Origin: Nostoc sphaeroides
Lineage (GTDB): Bacteria > Cyanobacteriota > Cyanobacteriia > Cyanobacteriales > Nostocaceae
NCBI RefSeq assembly: GCF_003443655.1
Contig: NZ_CP031941.1
Span: 925,501-989,500 of the forward strand
Direction: 5' to 3'
DNA length: 64,000 nucleotides
The notes beneath the pieces are model-generated. The model was given only the letters and a program-made list of their open reading frames with translations. It made no database searches and was not told the origin of the DNA. The position numbers and the translations under genes are program-made. How positions within the stretch are numbered: position 1 is the stretch's first letter; each line of letters begins with the position of its first letter. Below are positions 26,370 through 35,989 of this stretch, one piece after another.

Positions 26370-27608
26370 ATGACTTCATTACTTCCCAGAAACCTCAGCG
26401 TTGTTATCCGACCAGTCCAATACCGGGATCTGGACGGGATTGAGCGCATAACTCAAGAGTCATTCGCAGCCCTCACTCCCAAGGGAGCAGGTTTTGCCAT
26501 CAGCCAGATGCTCATGCTGCGTCGCTGGTATGGATTACTCAAGTTTTTGAGTTGGTTTCCTAACCCGCTACAGTATCGCCTCTGTGCGTACATAGCAGAG
26601 CAAGGGCGGATGCTTCTAGGGATGATTCAAGTGTCACCCTTTAACCGGACACGCAGCACTTGGCGCATCGATCAAGTGCTGTTAGAGCGTGGTATCGATA
26701 AACAAGGAACTGGTTCGCAACTTTTGCGTCATTGCTTTGAATCGATTCTGGAAGCTCGGACTTGGTTACTGGAAGTTAATATCAATGACATAGAGGCGCT
26801 GGCACTATATCGACAAAATGGATTTCAGCGTCTGGCAGAAATGACCTACTGGGAAATTGGGCCAGAATTACTGGCTGAATTAGCACAAGCAGAGCCAGAC
26901 TTACCCAACCTCTTGCCAGTAAGTAATGCTGATGCCCAGTTGCTATATCAACTAGATACGGCATCGATGCCACCTTTGGTACGTCAGGTTTTTGACCGGA
27001 ACACGCGCGACTTTAAAACCAGTTTGTTTGGTGCTTTAACTGATGCGGTAATGCAATGGGTGAGCAAAATAGAAGTAGTGAGTGGTTACGTATTTGAACC
27101 GCAACGCAAAGCTGCGATCGGCTATTTTCAGGTGCAAATTGACCGTAAGGGTGAAGTCCCCCACGTTGCAACGCTGACGGTTCATCCTGCTTATACCTGG
27201 CTGTATCCAGAATTATTATCTCAGCTGGCTCGTATTGCCCAAGATTTTCCCCACCAAGGTTTACAACTCGCTTCCTCAGACTATCAGGCAGAGCGAGAAG
27301 AGTATTTGGAGCGAATTGGAGCAAAACGGATAGAACATACATTAGTTATGTCTCGCTCCGTGTGGCACAAGCTACGGGAGTCTAAATTCGTCTCCTTAGA
27401 AGGGATTCAGTGGACTGATATGCTACAAGGTTTACAACCGGCACGTAAACCGATACCAGGTGGAATGTCATGGATACAACCAGGCAAGTTGCCATCCTCA
27501 GATAAACCACTGCAAAGCTTGTCAGAACCGATTAACTTTTCGGTAAAAAATCCTAGCATGGAAGCATGGCCGATTCCTGAATCAGCAGATGTACAGCAGG
27601 AGAATTAA
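26370..27608 (+). CDS. GNAT-family N-acetyltransferase
   Basis: This 412-residue protein has an N-terminal GNAT domain (VIRPVQYRDLDGIERITQES, QVLLERGIDKQGTGSQLLRH, LEVNINDIEALALYRQNGFQ) with an acetyl-CoA loop (QGTGSQLL). The C-terminal half, about 190-330, may be a second, diverged GNAT domain (PHVATLTVHPAYTWLYPELL). A Pro-rich tail completes it. The acceptor substrate is unknown. It is followed by ruvX after two bases, so they share a transcript. Confidence 0.82.
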   Translation: MTSLLPRNLSVVIRPVQYRDLDGIERITQESFAALTPKGAGFAISQMLMLRRWYGLLKFLSWFPNPLQYRLCAYIAEQGRMLLGMIQVSPFNRTRSTWRIDQVLLERGIDKQGTGSQLLRHCFESILEARTWLLEVNINDIEALALYRQNGFQRLAEMTYWEIGPELLAELAQAEPDLPNLLPVSNADAQLLYQLDTASMPPLVRQVFDRNTRDFKTSLFGALTDAVMQWVSKIEVVSGYVFEPQRKAAIGYFQVQIDRKGEVPHVATLTVHPAYTWLYPELLSQLARIAQDFPHQGLQLASSDYQAEREEYLERIGAKRIEHTLVMSRSVWHKLRESKFVSLEGIQWTDMLQGLQPARKPIPGGMSWIQPGKLPSSDKPLQSLSEPINFSVKNPSMEAWPIPESADVQQEN

Positions 27609-27610
27609 TT

Positions 27611-28087
27611 GTGATATCCCAAGAGCAACCAAAACCTTTTATTTCAGCGTTGGGACTAGATTTCGGTCGCAAGCGGATTGGTGTGGCCGGGTGCGATCGC
27701 ACAGGTTTAATTGCGACAGGGATTACCACAATTGAGCGCACATCTTTTGAGCAGGATGTCGAGCAAATCCGGCAAATAGTTAATGAACGCGAGGTGCAAA
27801 TCCTAGTTATGGGCTTACCTTATTCAATGGATGGCTCACTAGGATTTCAGGCGCGTCAAGTTCAGAAATTTACTACAAGACTTGCTAAAGCACTGAATCT
27901 GCCTGTGGAATATATGGATGAGCGATTAACTTCATATCAAGCAGAACAACTGCTGATAGCTGAGAACCGCTCCCCGTCACGCCATAAAGGTTTGATTGAC
28001 CGTAAGGCAGCCGCTTTGATTTTACAACAATGGTTGGATGTTAAGCGTGCCAGTTCCCGCAGTTCAGTGGCGGCTATTGAGTATTGA
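27611..28087 (+). CDS. ruvX: Putative Holliday junction resolvase (YqgF/RuvX)
   Basis: This 158-residue RNase H-fold nuclease has the family's first acidic motif in LGLDFGRKRIGVAGCD, VMGLPYSMDGS in the middle and YMDERLTSYQAEQLL toward the C-terminus. The family acts in Holliday-junction resolution or 16S rRNA 5' processing. GTG 27611 is the likely start, two bases after the GNAT stop. It is about 20 residues longer than E. coli YqgF, mainly at the ends. Confidence 0.9.
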   Translation: MISQEQPKPFISALGLDFGRKRIGVAGCDRTGLIATGITTIERTSFEQDVEQIRQIVNEREVQILVMGLPYSMDGSLGFQARQVQKFTTRLAKALNLPVEYMDERLTSYQAEQLLIAENRSPSRHKGLIDRKAAALILQQWLDVKRASSRSSVAAIEY

Positions 28088-28231
28088 TACCTTTTAACAT
28101 GATATTCTGAAAACGATTAGCCAGCAGTTGTATCTACGTATAAAGCTATTTGCTTGATATAATATGTTATTAAAAAATAGTTAAGCGATTTCCAAACTTG
28201 CTGGTATTTATTAAATTTCTACATTTCGGCT

Positions 28232-28804
28232 ATGTTTTCCTCTCCATTCTCTGAAGAAAATGATAACGCTCATGCGGGTTCCATCACTTTAACCGACGAA
28301 AAAGGGCGATCGCTCGAATGTTACATAGAGCATTCCCTCGAAGTCGATGAACAAGAATACGTTTTACTTCTTCCTGTAGACTCACCTGTAGAAATTTTTT
28401 CTTGGGAAGGTGACGGTGAGGAAGAAGAAGCGGTTCTGGTAGAAGATGACAGCATTATTGAGCAAATTTTTGCCACTGCCCAAGCTGTACTATCTGAGCA
28501 GAACCTGATATTGAAGAACACAGCTTATGCTCTGACTGTTGCAGGTGACTTACCGCCTGTTGAAGAATCGGAACTGTTCACCTTAGAAATCGAAGACGAA
28601 GAGGCGGATTTAGATCCGGAACAATTACAGCTACTCGCTAGCTTCTATGATGAAGATCAGGAGTATGCAATTTATACACCCCTCGATCCCCTATTATTTT
28701 TTGCACGGATAACAAAAACAGGTGAACCTGAATTACTCTCTCCAGAAGAGTTTCGCAAAGTGCAACCTCTGTTAGAGGAACATCTTTTTAATGAAGTGGA
28801 ATAA
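28232..28804 (+). CDS. DUF3727/DUF1292-type acidic protein
   Basis: A very acidic 190-residue soluble protein. The N-terminal half (SITLTDEKGRSLECYIEHSL) and the later EDQEYAIYTPLDPLLFFAR each look like a DUF1292 strand set, and the whole matches the cyanobacterial DUF3727 arrangement by memory. Function is unknown. In cyanobacteria it commonly sits between ruvX and yqeG, as here. Confidence 0.72.
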   Translation: MFSSPFSEENDNAHAGSITLTDEKGRSLECYIEHSLEVDEQEYVLLLPVDSPVEIFSWEGDGEEEEAVLVEDDSIIEQIFATAQAVLSEQNLILKNTAYALTVAGDLPPVEESELFTLEIEDEEADLDPEQLQLLASFYDEDQEYAIYTPLDPLLFFARITKTGEPELLSPEEFRKVQPLLEEHLFNEVE

Positions 28805-29055
28805 GATTAAAAATTCAAAATGTAACGTTTTCATTTTGAGTTTTTTAATTGGAAATTTTTGATTGTAATCAAAATCTACTTAAACCTTTTACCATGTCCC
28901 ATTAAATGTGGAAGCGATTAGTGTTGTTTAAGATTCGGTAAAAAGCATTTTGGTTGTGATTTTAAATTTCATTATCCGTCTTGAAAAGTTTGCCACGGAG
29001 GGAAACCCTCCTTACAACTTTTCGCAAAATCCAAAATTGGTATGAGGTGCTGAAA

Positions 29056-29813
29056 ATGGCTTATAGCGACTTTACATTAAGTAAATTTAAAAAGTCATTC
29101 AGCATCCACATTGATGAAGAAACTGATTTATATGCCGACATAGAACCTTTACAGCCAAGCGATAAACTCACAAATTCTTTAGAAGAAACGACAGAACTGG
29201 CTTTAGCAATTAATACTGAAAAAGCTCGTTCAGAAATGATCACCACTCCGATATTGTTGGAGGTAAGACGCAGGGCTAATTATCCAATTAGTTTATTTTC
29301 GGGAACAGATTTTAATGTAGATGCCGAAAAAGGTCTAAATGGCTATTGTGATTTTATCATCAGTCGTGCTAAAGAACAATTAACAATTAATGTGCCTGTG
29401 GTGGTTATTATTGAAGCCAAAAATGAAAATATTAAAGGTGGATTAGGTGAATGTGCGGCGGCAATGTTGGCAGCACAATTGTTTAATCAACAAGAAGGAA
29501 ATGAAATTAGGAAAATTTATGGCGCGGTAACAACGGGGGATATTTGGAAGTTTTTGAAGTTAGAAGAAAACGATATATTTATTGATTTGAGGGACTTCCA
29601 AGTAAAAAAATATTCCATTGCTATTGTTCACTGTTGACCGTTGACGGTTCACGAGTTTTCAGTCAACAGTCAACAGTCAACGACTTTAATGTGGAATAAT
29701 TTATTTTTTGGAGTTCCCTGAGTAATTATTACATCAAAGAAATCGATAAGATTTTAGGGATTTTATCTGAAAGTGTTCAGGGAGAGATACAAGGATCGAG
29801 TTCGACTAACTAA
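29056..29813 (+). pseudogene. PD-(D/E)XK-like nuclease gene, C-terminus split by insertion
   Basis: The open part (29056-29637, 193 residues, ATG at 29056) has a nuclease-like core: NGYCDFII and VVIIEAKNENIKGGLGECAA give the D...ExK pattern, followed by a helix with AAQLFN. The frame ends abruptly at IAIVHC. About 80 bases later the same strand reads NYYIKEIDKILGILSESV to a stop at 29811, a fitting C-terminus. The intervening bases carry a hairpin of TTGACCGTTGAC/GTCAACAGTCAAC type, so a repeat insertion probably cut the gene. It may still yield a shortened protein. Confidence 0.6.
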
Positions 29814-29867
29814 ACTATATTGGGTTATGCTCATTTGTCTAGAGCTACTTAAATTTCACTGTTGACT

Positions 29868-30407
29868 ATGGCCTGGAACAATCTTTTACAGCCTGACTTG
29901 ATTTTAGAAGGTTCAGTGTTGAATTTAACACCAGATATTATCCAAAAATACGGGCTTAAAGGGCTGGTGTTGGATGTAGATGAAACTTTAGTACCCTTTA
30001 CAGTAGGAATAGCTTCCCCAGAACTACGAGAGTGGGTGGAGCAAATTCGTACCTGTACTGCATTGTGCTTGGTGAGTAACAACCTGAGTGAAGCGCGAAT
30101 TGGTGGAATTGCGCGATCGCTCAATCTACCTTACTATTTGGGTGCAGCCAAGCCCTCCCGACGCAAAATTAGGGCAGCCCTTAGGGGAATGGATCTACCA
30201 GTGCATCAAGTGGGGATGGTAGGCGATCGCTTATTTACCGATGTCATCGCAGGTAATCGCCTGGGGATGTTTACCATTCTAGTTGAACCGATTATCCATG
30301 CAGACGCGGCTCTCCGCTCTCATCCTGTCCGCAACTTTGAAGTTTGGGTATCTGAAATTCTGGGAGCCTCTATTACCCCCAAGAAAAGCAAGATTCATAA
30401 AAGGTAA
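29868..30407 (+). CDS. YqeG-family HAD phosphatase
   Basis: A 179-residue HAD-superfamily (IIIA) protein. Motif I is VLDVDETLVPF, motif II is CLVSNN, the lysine lies in KPSRRKIRAAL and motif III is MVGDRLFTDVIAGNRLG. The start is ATG 29868; a TTG six bases upstream is less likely. It probably acts on a phosphorylated lipid or sugar (plant and cyanobacterial relatives are phosphatidylglycerophosphate phosphatases). It precedes proB as in other cyanobacteria. Confidence 0.88.
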   Translation: MAWNNLLQPDLILEGSVLNLTPDIIQKYGLKGLVLDVDETLVPFTVGIASPELREWVEQIRTCTALCLVSNNLSEARIGGIARSLNLPYYLGAAKPSRRKIRAALRGMDLPVHQVGMVGDRLFTDVIAGNRLGMFTILVEPIIHADAALRSHPVRNFEVWVSEILGASITPKKSKIHKR

Positions 30408-30541
30408 AAAATCATCAGGAAAGTAAATCTAAAGAAATGATTACAGAATCTTACTGGAATCCAAAAATCTGGGATCATAAGTATTAATAACATGGGGTCA
30501 GCCGAAAAAGACCCTACAGCATACAAAATAAATATAAACCC

Positions 30542-30582
30542 GTAAAGCGTCAACCTTCACTATAGAGGGATTGGCGCTTTAC
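30542..30582 (+). terminator. Stem-loop after yqeG
   Basis: GTAAAGCGTCAA (30542-30553) pairs with TTGGCGCTTTAC (30571-30582), a 12-bp stem with one G-T pair and a 17-base loop. No T run follows, so termination is not certain. A heptamer tract (TTAGGAGT...AACTCCTAACTCC, 30592-30655) then forms a further hairpin up to the start of proB. Confidence 0.5.
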
Positions 30583-30664
30583 AAATTGAGTTAGGAGTTA
30601 GAAGTTATGAGTTATGAATTAAATTCAACTCCTAACTCCTAACTCCTAACTCCTAACTTTTTAG

Positions 30665-31774
30665 ATGTCATTAACAATTGTTGTCAAAATCGGCACTTCT
30701 AGCCTAACCCAACCAGAAACAGGACAATTAGCACTTTCTACCATCGCTACCTTGGCGGAGACACTCTGCCATTTAAGACGCCAGGGACATCGGGTAATTT
30801 TGGTTTCCTCTGGGGCTGTGGGCGTAGGTTGTGCGCGGTTAGGCTTAACTGAACGTCCCAAAGCGATCGCACTAAAACAGGCTGTTGCAGCAGTTGGACA
30901 AGGCAGGTTAATTCGGATATACGATGATTTATTTACTACCTTGCAACAGGCGATTGCTCAAGTATTACTGACTCGCAGCGACTTGGTACAGCGCAGCCGC
31001 TATCTCAATGCCTACAACACTTTTCAGGAACTACTAGGACTGGGAGTGATCCCTATAGTCAATGAAAATGATACTGTAGCCATAGATGAACTAAAATTCG
31101 GTGATAATGACACCCTTTCGGCATTGGTTGCCAGCCTAGTAGAAGCAGATTGGCTATTTTTACTTACCGATGTCGATAGACTATACTCAGCCGATCCGCG
31201 TTCCGTACCAGATGCGCGGCCGATCGCTTTAGTGAGTAGCATTAAAGAATTAGCTCAATTACAAATACAAACAGGTTCCCAAGGTTCTCAGTGGGGTACT
31301 GGCGGTATGGCGACAAAAATTTCGGCTGCCAGAATTGCGATCGCGGCGGGAGTTCGTACTGTAATTACCCAAGGGCGATTTCCCCAGAATATCGAAAAAA
31401 TTATCCAGGGTGAACTGATTGGGACGCATTTTGAACCGCAACCTGAACCAACTTCGGCGCGTAAACGTTGGATAGCTTACGGACTTTTACCTGCGGGTAA
31501 ATTGTATTTAGATGAAGGTGCGATCGCGGCAATTTCTCTAGCGGGAAAATCGTTATTAGCAGCTGGAATTAAGCTAGTAGAAGGAGAGTTTCGCACACAG
31601 GATGCTGTGCAATTGTGTGACAGTAACGGCAACGAAATTGCTAGAGGACTTGTGAATTACAACAGCGATGAATTGCAAAAGATTCGCGGCTGTCATTCGC
31701 GGGAAATTTCCGCAATTTTAGGCTATGCGGGTGTGGAAACCGTGATTCATCGGGATAATTTGGTTTTGATTTAG
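30665..31774 (+). CDS. proB: Glutamate 5-kinase
   Basis: This 369-residue enzyme starts the proline pathway by phosphorylating glutamate. The amino-acid-kinase domain (1-260) has [37 protein letters not shown] and [14 protein letters not shown] plus [19 protein letters not shown] domain occupies the C-terminal 90 residues ([20 protein letters not shown]). Length and order are normal. It begins 5 bases after the repeat tract ends, with no clear ribosome site. Confidence 0.95.
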   Translation: MSLTIVVKIGTSSLTQPETGQLALSTIATLAETLCHLRRQGHRVILVSSGAVGVGCARLGLTERPKAIALKQAVAAVGQGRLIRIYDDLFTTLQQAIAQVLLTRSDLVQRSRYLNAYNTFQELLGLGVIPIVNENDTVAIDELKFGDNDTLSALVASLVEADWLFLLTDVDRLYSADPRSVPDARPIALVSSIKELAQLQIQTGSQGSQWGTGGMATKISAARIAIAAGVRTVITQGRFPQNIEKIIQGELIGTHFEPQPEPTSARKRWIAYGLLPAGKLYLDEGAIAAISLAGKSLLAAGIKLVEGEFRTQDAVQLCDSNGNEIARGLVNYNSDELQKIRGCHSREISAILGYAGVETVIHRDNLVLI

Positions 31775-31826
31775 GATGGAAATAAGATAAATTTCGTGAC
31801 TACTAACTGCAAGAGTGAAAAATATT

Positions 31827-32414
31827 ATGACTCAAACGTTAGAAAATGCTGTTAACTTACCAGAAGAACAACGCTTCTTCAAACGTGGATTAAGTTGGGA
31901 ACAGTTTAAAGCGATTCAAGCCAGCTTTGAAAATGTACCGGGAGTACGGTTGTTTTATTGTGAGGGGATCTTAGAAATTGTGACTATTGGTAAACCTCAT
32001 GAGGTGATTAAGTGTTTAATTGCTGGACTATTGATTAATTATTTTGAAATCAAAGGTATTGAATTTTTTCCTAGTGGTAGTTTTAGCCAGATTATTCCCA
32101 AGATATTAGAATATCAAGCAGATTTATCTTATTGCTTTGGAACGGACAAATCTGTACCAGACTTGTGCATTGAAGTAGTGATTACTAGCGGTAGTCCCAT
32201 AAAGTTACAGAAGTACAAATTAATGGGAGTCCCGGAAGTTTGGTTTTGGGAAGATGGCACAATTGAAGTTTACTGCTTACGAGAGCAAGAATATGAGAAA
32301 GTTGTTACAAGTGAGCTATTACCAGAATTAGATTTATCCCTGCTCAATCGTTGTATTTTGTTGTCGTCTCCCTTGGAAGCGCTTAGAGAGTTTCGCCAGG
32401 GTATTCAGCAGTAA
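31827..32414 (+). CDS. Uma2-family (DUF820) putative nuclease
   Basis: A 195-residue protein of the Uma2 restriction-endonuclease-like family that is strongly expanded in cyanobacteria. The core motif PDLCIEVVITSGSPIKLQKY, LMGVPEVWFWEDGTIEVYCL carries the acidic and lysine active-site residues. Natural function of the family is not established; mobile-element linked roles are suspected. ATG 31827 is preferred over GTG 31815. Confidence 0.85.
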   Translation: MTQTLENAVNLPEEQRFFKRGLSWEQFKAIQASFENVPGVRLFYCEGILEIVTIGKPHEVIKCLIAGLLINYFEIKGIEFFPSGSFSQIIPKILEYQADLSYCFGTDKSVPDLCIEVVITSGSPIKLQKYKLMGVPEVWFWEDGTIEVYCLREQEYEKVVTSELLPELDLSLLNRCILLSSPLEALREFRQGIQQ

Positions 32415-32516
32415 TAGTAGGTTTAAATAAAAGAAAATATTTGAATATCGCTAAAAATGTTAATTTTGATTGTGAGACTCATAATTAAAGAAAACTACAA
32501 TCAAATCTGGTGAAAA

Positions 32517-32732
32517 ATGACTAACCAAAAACTAACGTTAGAAATTCCAGAATCTTTGTTTGAGCAATTGCATTATCTTGCTGAGTTAACTGGTCAATCT
32601 ATAGAATCCTTAGCATTGCAAAGCATTACGAACAATGTACCTTACTTGACTGAAAAAGTACATAACCTTGATGAACTACTGTCACGAGTAACACCCGATA
32701 ATTTACATGGTGAAATTATGCCTTTACCATAA
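32517..32732 (+). CDS. Small antitoxin-like protein
   Basis: A 71-residue protein with a strand followed by helix (QKLTLEIPESLFEQLHYLAE, TGQSIESLALQSITNN), the look of ribbon-helix-helix antitoxins found in cyanobacterial genomes. No toxin gene follows; instead the 3' end overlaps the stop of the convergent ROK kinase gene by 17 bases. It is therefore an orphan or a relic of a toxin-antitoxin pair. Confidence 0.6.
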   Translation: MTNQKLTLEIPESLFEQLHYLAELTGQSIESLALQSITNNVPYLTEKVHNLDELLSRVTPDNLHGEIMPLP

Positions 32733-33687
32733 TAGAAGCGATCGCCACACCGCCCCACAACGGCGCATCATCCCCCAGAACCGCCGGCACAATTTCAAAA
32801 TCAACCTCCGGTAAAGCCGTCTCCCGCGCCACTTGACGCACCACCTGCCAAAAATCTTCCCCCGCCTTCATCACACCGCCCCCCAACACAAAGCGCTGCG
32901 GATTCATCAAATTCGCCACATTGCCAATACCCACACCCAGCGCCCAAGCAGCCTTATGCAAAACTTCCTTAGCCAAATCATCACCAGCCGCCGCCGCTTC
33001 ACTTACCAACTGCCCCGTCAGCAAAGTTAAATCATCCCCCACCAAACCCCTCAACACCTCTCCTCCTTGGCGTACTTGGCGACTTGGCGGTTCGTTCTCC
33101 AAAATTTCCCTAACATTTTGCGCCATATAAGGCCCCGACGCCAAACGTTCCACGCATCCCCGCTTCCCACACAAACAAACTGGCCCCGCAGGATCTACAA
33201 CAATATGTCCAATTTCGCCAGCCATCCCACCAGCACCCCGCCAAGGCTGGCCGTTGAGTATCCAACCACCACCCACACCAGTGCTGACAGTTATATAAAA
33301 CAAGCTATCGTACCCCTGTCCCGCACCAAAACGATGTTCACCCAAAGCAGCAACATTAGCATCATTATCTACACCAACACTCACGCCAAACTCCTCCTCC
33401 AACAAACCTTTGAGAGGAATATTCTCCCATCCAGCCACATGATGAGATAGTCGCACCGTCCCCGTGGAAGCATCTACAGGGCCGCCAAAGCTGACACCGA
33501 TCGCAGCAGGTTTTGTGTCTTCTAACAGAGAGTATATTAGCGATCGCATAATTTCCAAGTCAGTACTAGCATTTGCATTCGCTGGCGAGAGACGACGTTC
33601 ATAACGCAACCACTTTCTAGAACCGACATTTACCAATCCTGCCGCCAATTTAGTTCCGCCAAAATCTAGAGATAAAATTAATGTCAT
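32716..33687 (-). CDS. ROK-family sugar kinase
   Basis: This 323-residue ROK kinase has the phosphate loop LSLDFGGTKLAAGLV, the sugar-binding VGVDNDANVAALGE, GTGVGGG-like STGVGGGWILNG, and the ROK zinc signature PVCLCGKRGCVERLASG. It is most likely a glucokinase or N-acetylmannosamine/glucosamine kinase. Its substrate is not fixed by sequence. The 3' end overlaps the antitoxin-like gene. Confidence 0.88.
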   Translation of the reverse strand: MTLILSLDFGGTKLAAGLVNVGSRKWLRYERRLSPANANASTDLEIMRSLIYSLLEDTKPAAIGVSFGGPVDASTGTVRLSHHVAGWENIPLKGLLEEEFGVSVGVDNDANVAALGEHRFGAGQGYDSLFYITVSTGVGGGWILNGQPWRGAGGMAGEIGHIVVDPAGPVCLCGKRGCVERLASGPYMAQNVREILENEPPSRQVRQGGEVLRGLVGDDLTLLTGQLVSEAAAAGDDLAKEVLHKAAWALGVGIGNVANLMNPQRFVLGGGVMKAGEDFWQVVRQVARETALPEVDFEIVPAVLGDDAPLWGGVAIASIMVKA

Positions 33688-33801
33688 AGTTTTTTATACC
33701 TCTTTTGAATTATTACAATACATGGTTTCTTTCTCAAGAAAGATGTTTGCAAGCAAAATAAATTCAACACTATAGAAAACGGCATAATAATTTAGTAACT
33801 T

Positions 33802-34023
33802 ATGACTCCCGAACAACCCGATCCACTCATCGATTTCTCTCAAGCCAAAGAACCTCCTATTTCTCTTGATATCGATAAAGCTCAAGAGGCAGATCCCATT
33901 GAACCTGAAGAAGTAACTGGAGAGAGTAAGCAAAACCCCACTCCTGATGATTTAAATAGGGAAGATGAAGATCCAAGAATCGGGGGTAGTCAAATAATTA
34001 GTGGCAATATTTCAGCTGGTTGA
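33802..34023 (+). CDS. Acidic Pro-rich small protein, unknown
   Basis: A 73-residue acidic, Pro/Asp/Glu-rich protein (MTPEQPDPLIDFSQAKEPPI) that looks disordered. No family is recognised. The composition is protein-like rather than random. It is divergent from the ROK kinase gene and ends 17 bases before the 3' end of the convergent Mut7-C gene. Confidence 0.5.
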   Translation: MTPEQPDPLIDFSQAKEPPISLDIDKAQEADPIEPEEVTGESKQNPTPDDLNREDEDPRIGGSQIISGNISAG

Positions 34024-34040
34024 ATATTGCCATTACTAAG

Positions 34041-34793
34041 TTACTTATCTCTTTGTGAGTTGAGTACTTTGTCAACAAATTGTTGCAATCGTTCATAATG
34101 TGAACCTTTCCAATAAATGCGATCGCAGTCTTGGCAACGCTGGAATTCATAAAGGAGCGATCGCACCTTTTCTGGCACTTGCTCAATAATCGATTGCTTA
34201 TCTACAGGTTCTAATAATCCATTGCAACGCAAACACCGTTTAAATGGTGAGATTAATTTAAACAAGTCGTAGCGTTGTAATACTTCCAAGATTTGTTGTT
34301 GAGGGTTAGTATTTCTAACGTAATACCCATGCGTTACCAAACTACGCATTAATAGACCCTTATCACGAGTCAAGAGAATCCGTGCTTGGCTGTAGGATAT
34401 CTGGGCTAGTTTCTCATCCTCGTAGTCATTGCGGTATAAAGTATCAAAACCTAAAAGTCGTAGAGATGTCGCCAGCTTCCCCAAATGGATATCTAAAACA
34501 AAACGGATAATACTAAGCGGTTCTGGCATGACAGAAATGCTTGGTATAATAGTAGACATAGCAGAAATTGGATAAACATTGATAATATCTCCATCCGCAA
34601 CTATGTAAGAAAAATTTACATATTCATCATTAACATTTATAAAATCAACTTCTGGATGAGGGACACCCAAGGACTCAATCATGTCCTTAATTGACGCCCT
34701 CTCCTCAAAAAAATGGGATATTTTCACCTGCTTATGATGCCGTGGTAAAAAATGATTCAGTTCTCCATGAAAATAGAAATATGCGATCGCCAT
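34041..34793 (-). CDS. Mut7-C RNase-domain protein with ubiquitin-like N-terminus
   Basis: A 250-residue protein. The N-terminal 80 residues form the ubiquitin-like Mut7-C domain (FFEERASIKDMIESLGVPHP, YIVADGDIINVYPI). The C-terminal PIN-like nuclease domain starts RFVLDIHLGKLATSLRLLGF with further acidic residues in LLTRDKGLLMR, and ends with a four-cysteine zinc ribbon (CLRCNGLLEP, CQDCDRIYWKGSH). ATG 34793 is chosen since the homologous domain begins at MAIAYFYFHG. It is a predicted ribonuclease. Confidence 0.85.
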   Translation of the reverse strand: MAIAYFYFHGELNHFLPRHHKQVKISHFFEERASIKDMIESLGVPHPEVDFINVNDEYVNFSYIVADGDIINVYPISAMSTIIPSISVMPEPLSIIRFVLDIHLGKLATSLRLLGFDTLYRNDYEDEKLAQISYSQARILLTRDKGLLMRSLVTHGYYVRNTNPQQQILEVLQRYDLFKLISPFKRCLRCNGLLEPVDKQSIIEQVPEKVRSLLYEFQRCQDCDRIYWKGSHYERLQQFVDKVLNSQRDK

Positions 34794-35065
34794 ACTTAAA
34801 AATCTTTGGATTACTAGGAGCGCACTGCTGTGTCCCCTTAATGGCAACAATTTTTCACAATTGCCAAACTTTATCTATTCTATTGAAAGAATCAATACTT
34901 GCTCAAGTGAGCTATCTCCACTATAAAAGCCCAGTTAACCTTGATTTAACCAACCTTCTAGAGGCGACAAACGGTAAAGGAATTAGAAAGATTCTCAAAA
35001 ACTTGCATTTATTATTGAGTTCAGTTACAGTCAAGGCAGAGGCATATAATCAAACCCTGACATGA

Positions 35066-35989
35066 GCTTCAGGAAGTTAGATTAGATAAAAGGGTAAATA
35101 CCAGGTTTGTTAATGTTGATGTTAGTGACGCTGCTAGTAATTAGTCACTATTTTTGATCGTTAACTTATTGTGCATGAAGTATGGGGCAATAAAGTATTT
35201 ACCCCTAATTTAATTGTCTTTATTTTTTCTAAGCTAGTTGAGAATTATTTTCAATATGGATAAATACATTAAAAGCAGATAAAAACGTTTAAAAAGATAT
35301 TGAATTTTCAAAAGTTTACCTGTTTATCAGGTGTTCTCGCATCTACTTTTAGGAATATGTTCAAACAAAAACAACATAAAATTATATCTTTATGTGTAAA
35401 AACAACAACTGTAACTAGCTATCTAAAAAAGTTCAGCAAAACTTTAAATAATTATGTTGCTGCTAGCAATATTTTTGATTGTAATATCAGCTACATTCAT
35501 ATTGTAAGCAAGTTGATCGCCTGTTACTCTCTAAGCGATGTCTGACGACAAGCTGCTGACGCTCCAACTCTTGGAGACGCTACGCGAACGTCGCTACCGC
35601 TTCTCTACGAGACGCTCCGCGAACGCCAACGCTAATGCATCTACGCTCAAGATTGAACATATTTGATTTTGCGAAAGAAACCAAGTTCAGAAAAGGCCAG
35701 CTTCAGCAAGTGAAAATTTACAAGATACCAAATAACGATAAAACTAGATACAAAATTAACGCCGCTTATACGGAAAAATCTATCTTGACACTGTTTATCT
35801 CTATTGTGGAGAGTTTATTAACCGGAAAGACCTCGATCAATAATGATGTTATAAAGTGGCTACCTAGTTTTAACTGGGAAATGAATATTGTTCTTTTTTA
35901 TCTCCTTTAGCCAAGGATATTGTAGCTAAGAACACAATTGTATTTTGTTATACTTTTTGTCCATAGAATACGCTAATGAGTACAGCGAG
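35066..35989. other. AT-rich region without a confident gene
   Basis: About 920 bases. Two short open frames (35300-35545, 35635-35910) lack convincing features. A cluster of palindromic repeats at 35550-35635 contains GGAGACGCTACGCGAACG and GAGACGCTCCGCGAACGCC, near-copies in tandem. The promoter for the sucraseferredoxin gene presumably lies at the right end. Confidence 0.6.

Noticed and set aside
34691..35065. Plus-strand frame of 124 codons
   Set aside because: Its first third is antisense to the Mut7-C gene and no recognised motif or ribosome site is present.
35300..35910. Two small open frames
   Set aside because: AT-rich, Lys/Ile/Asn-heavy translations with no motif, ribosome site or context; treated as non-coding.
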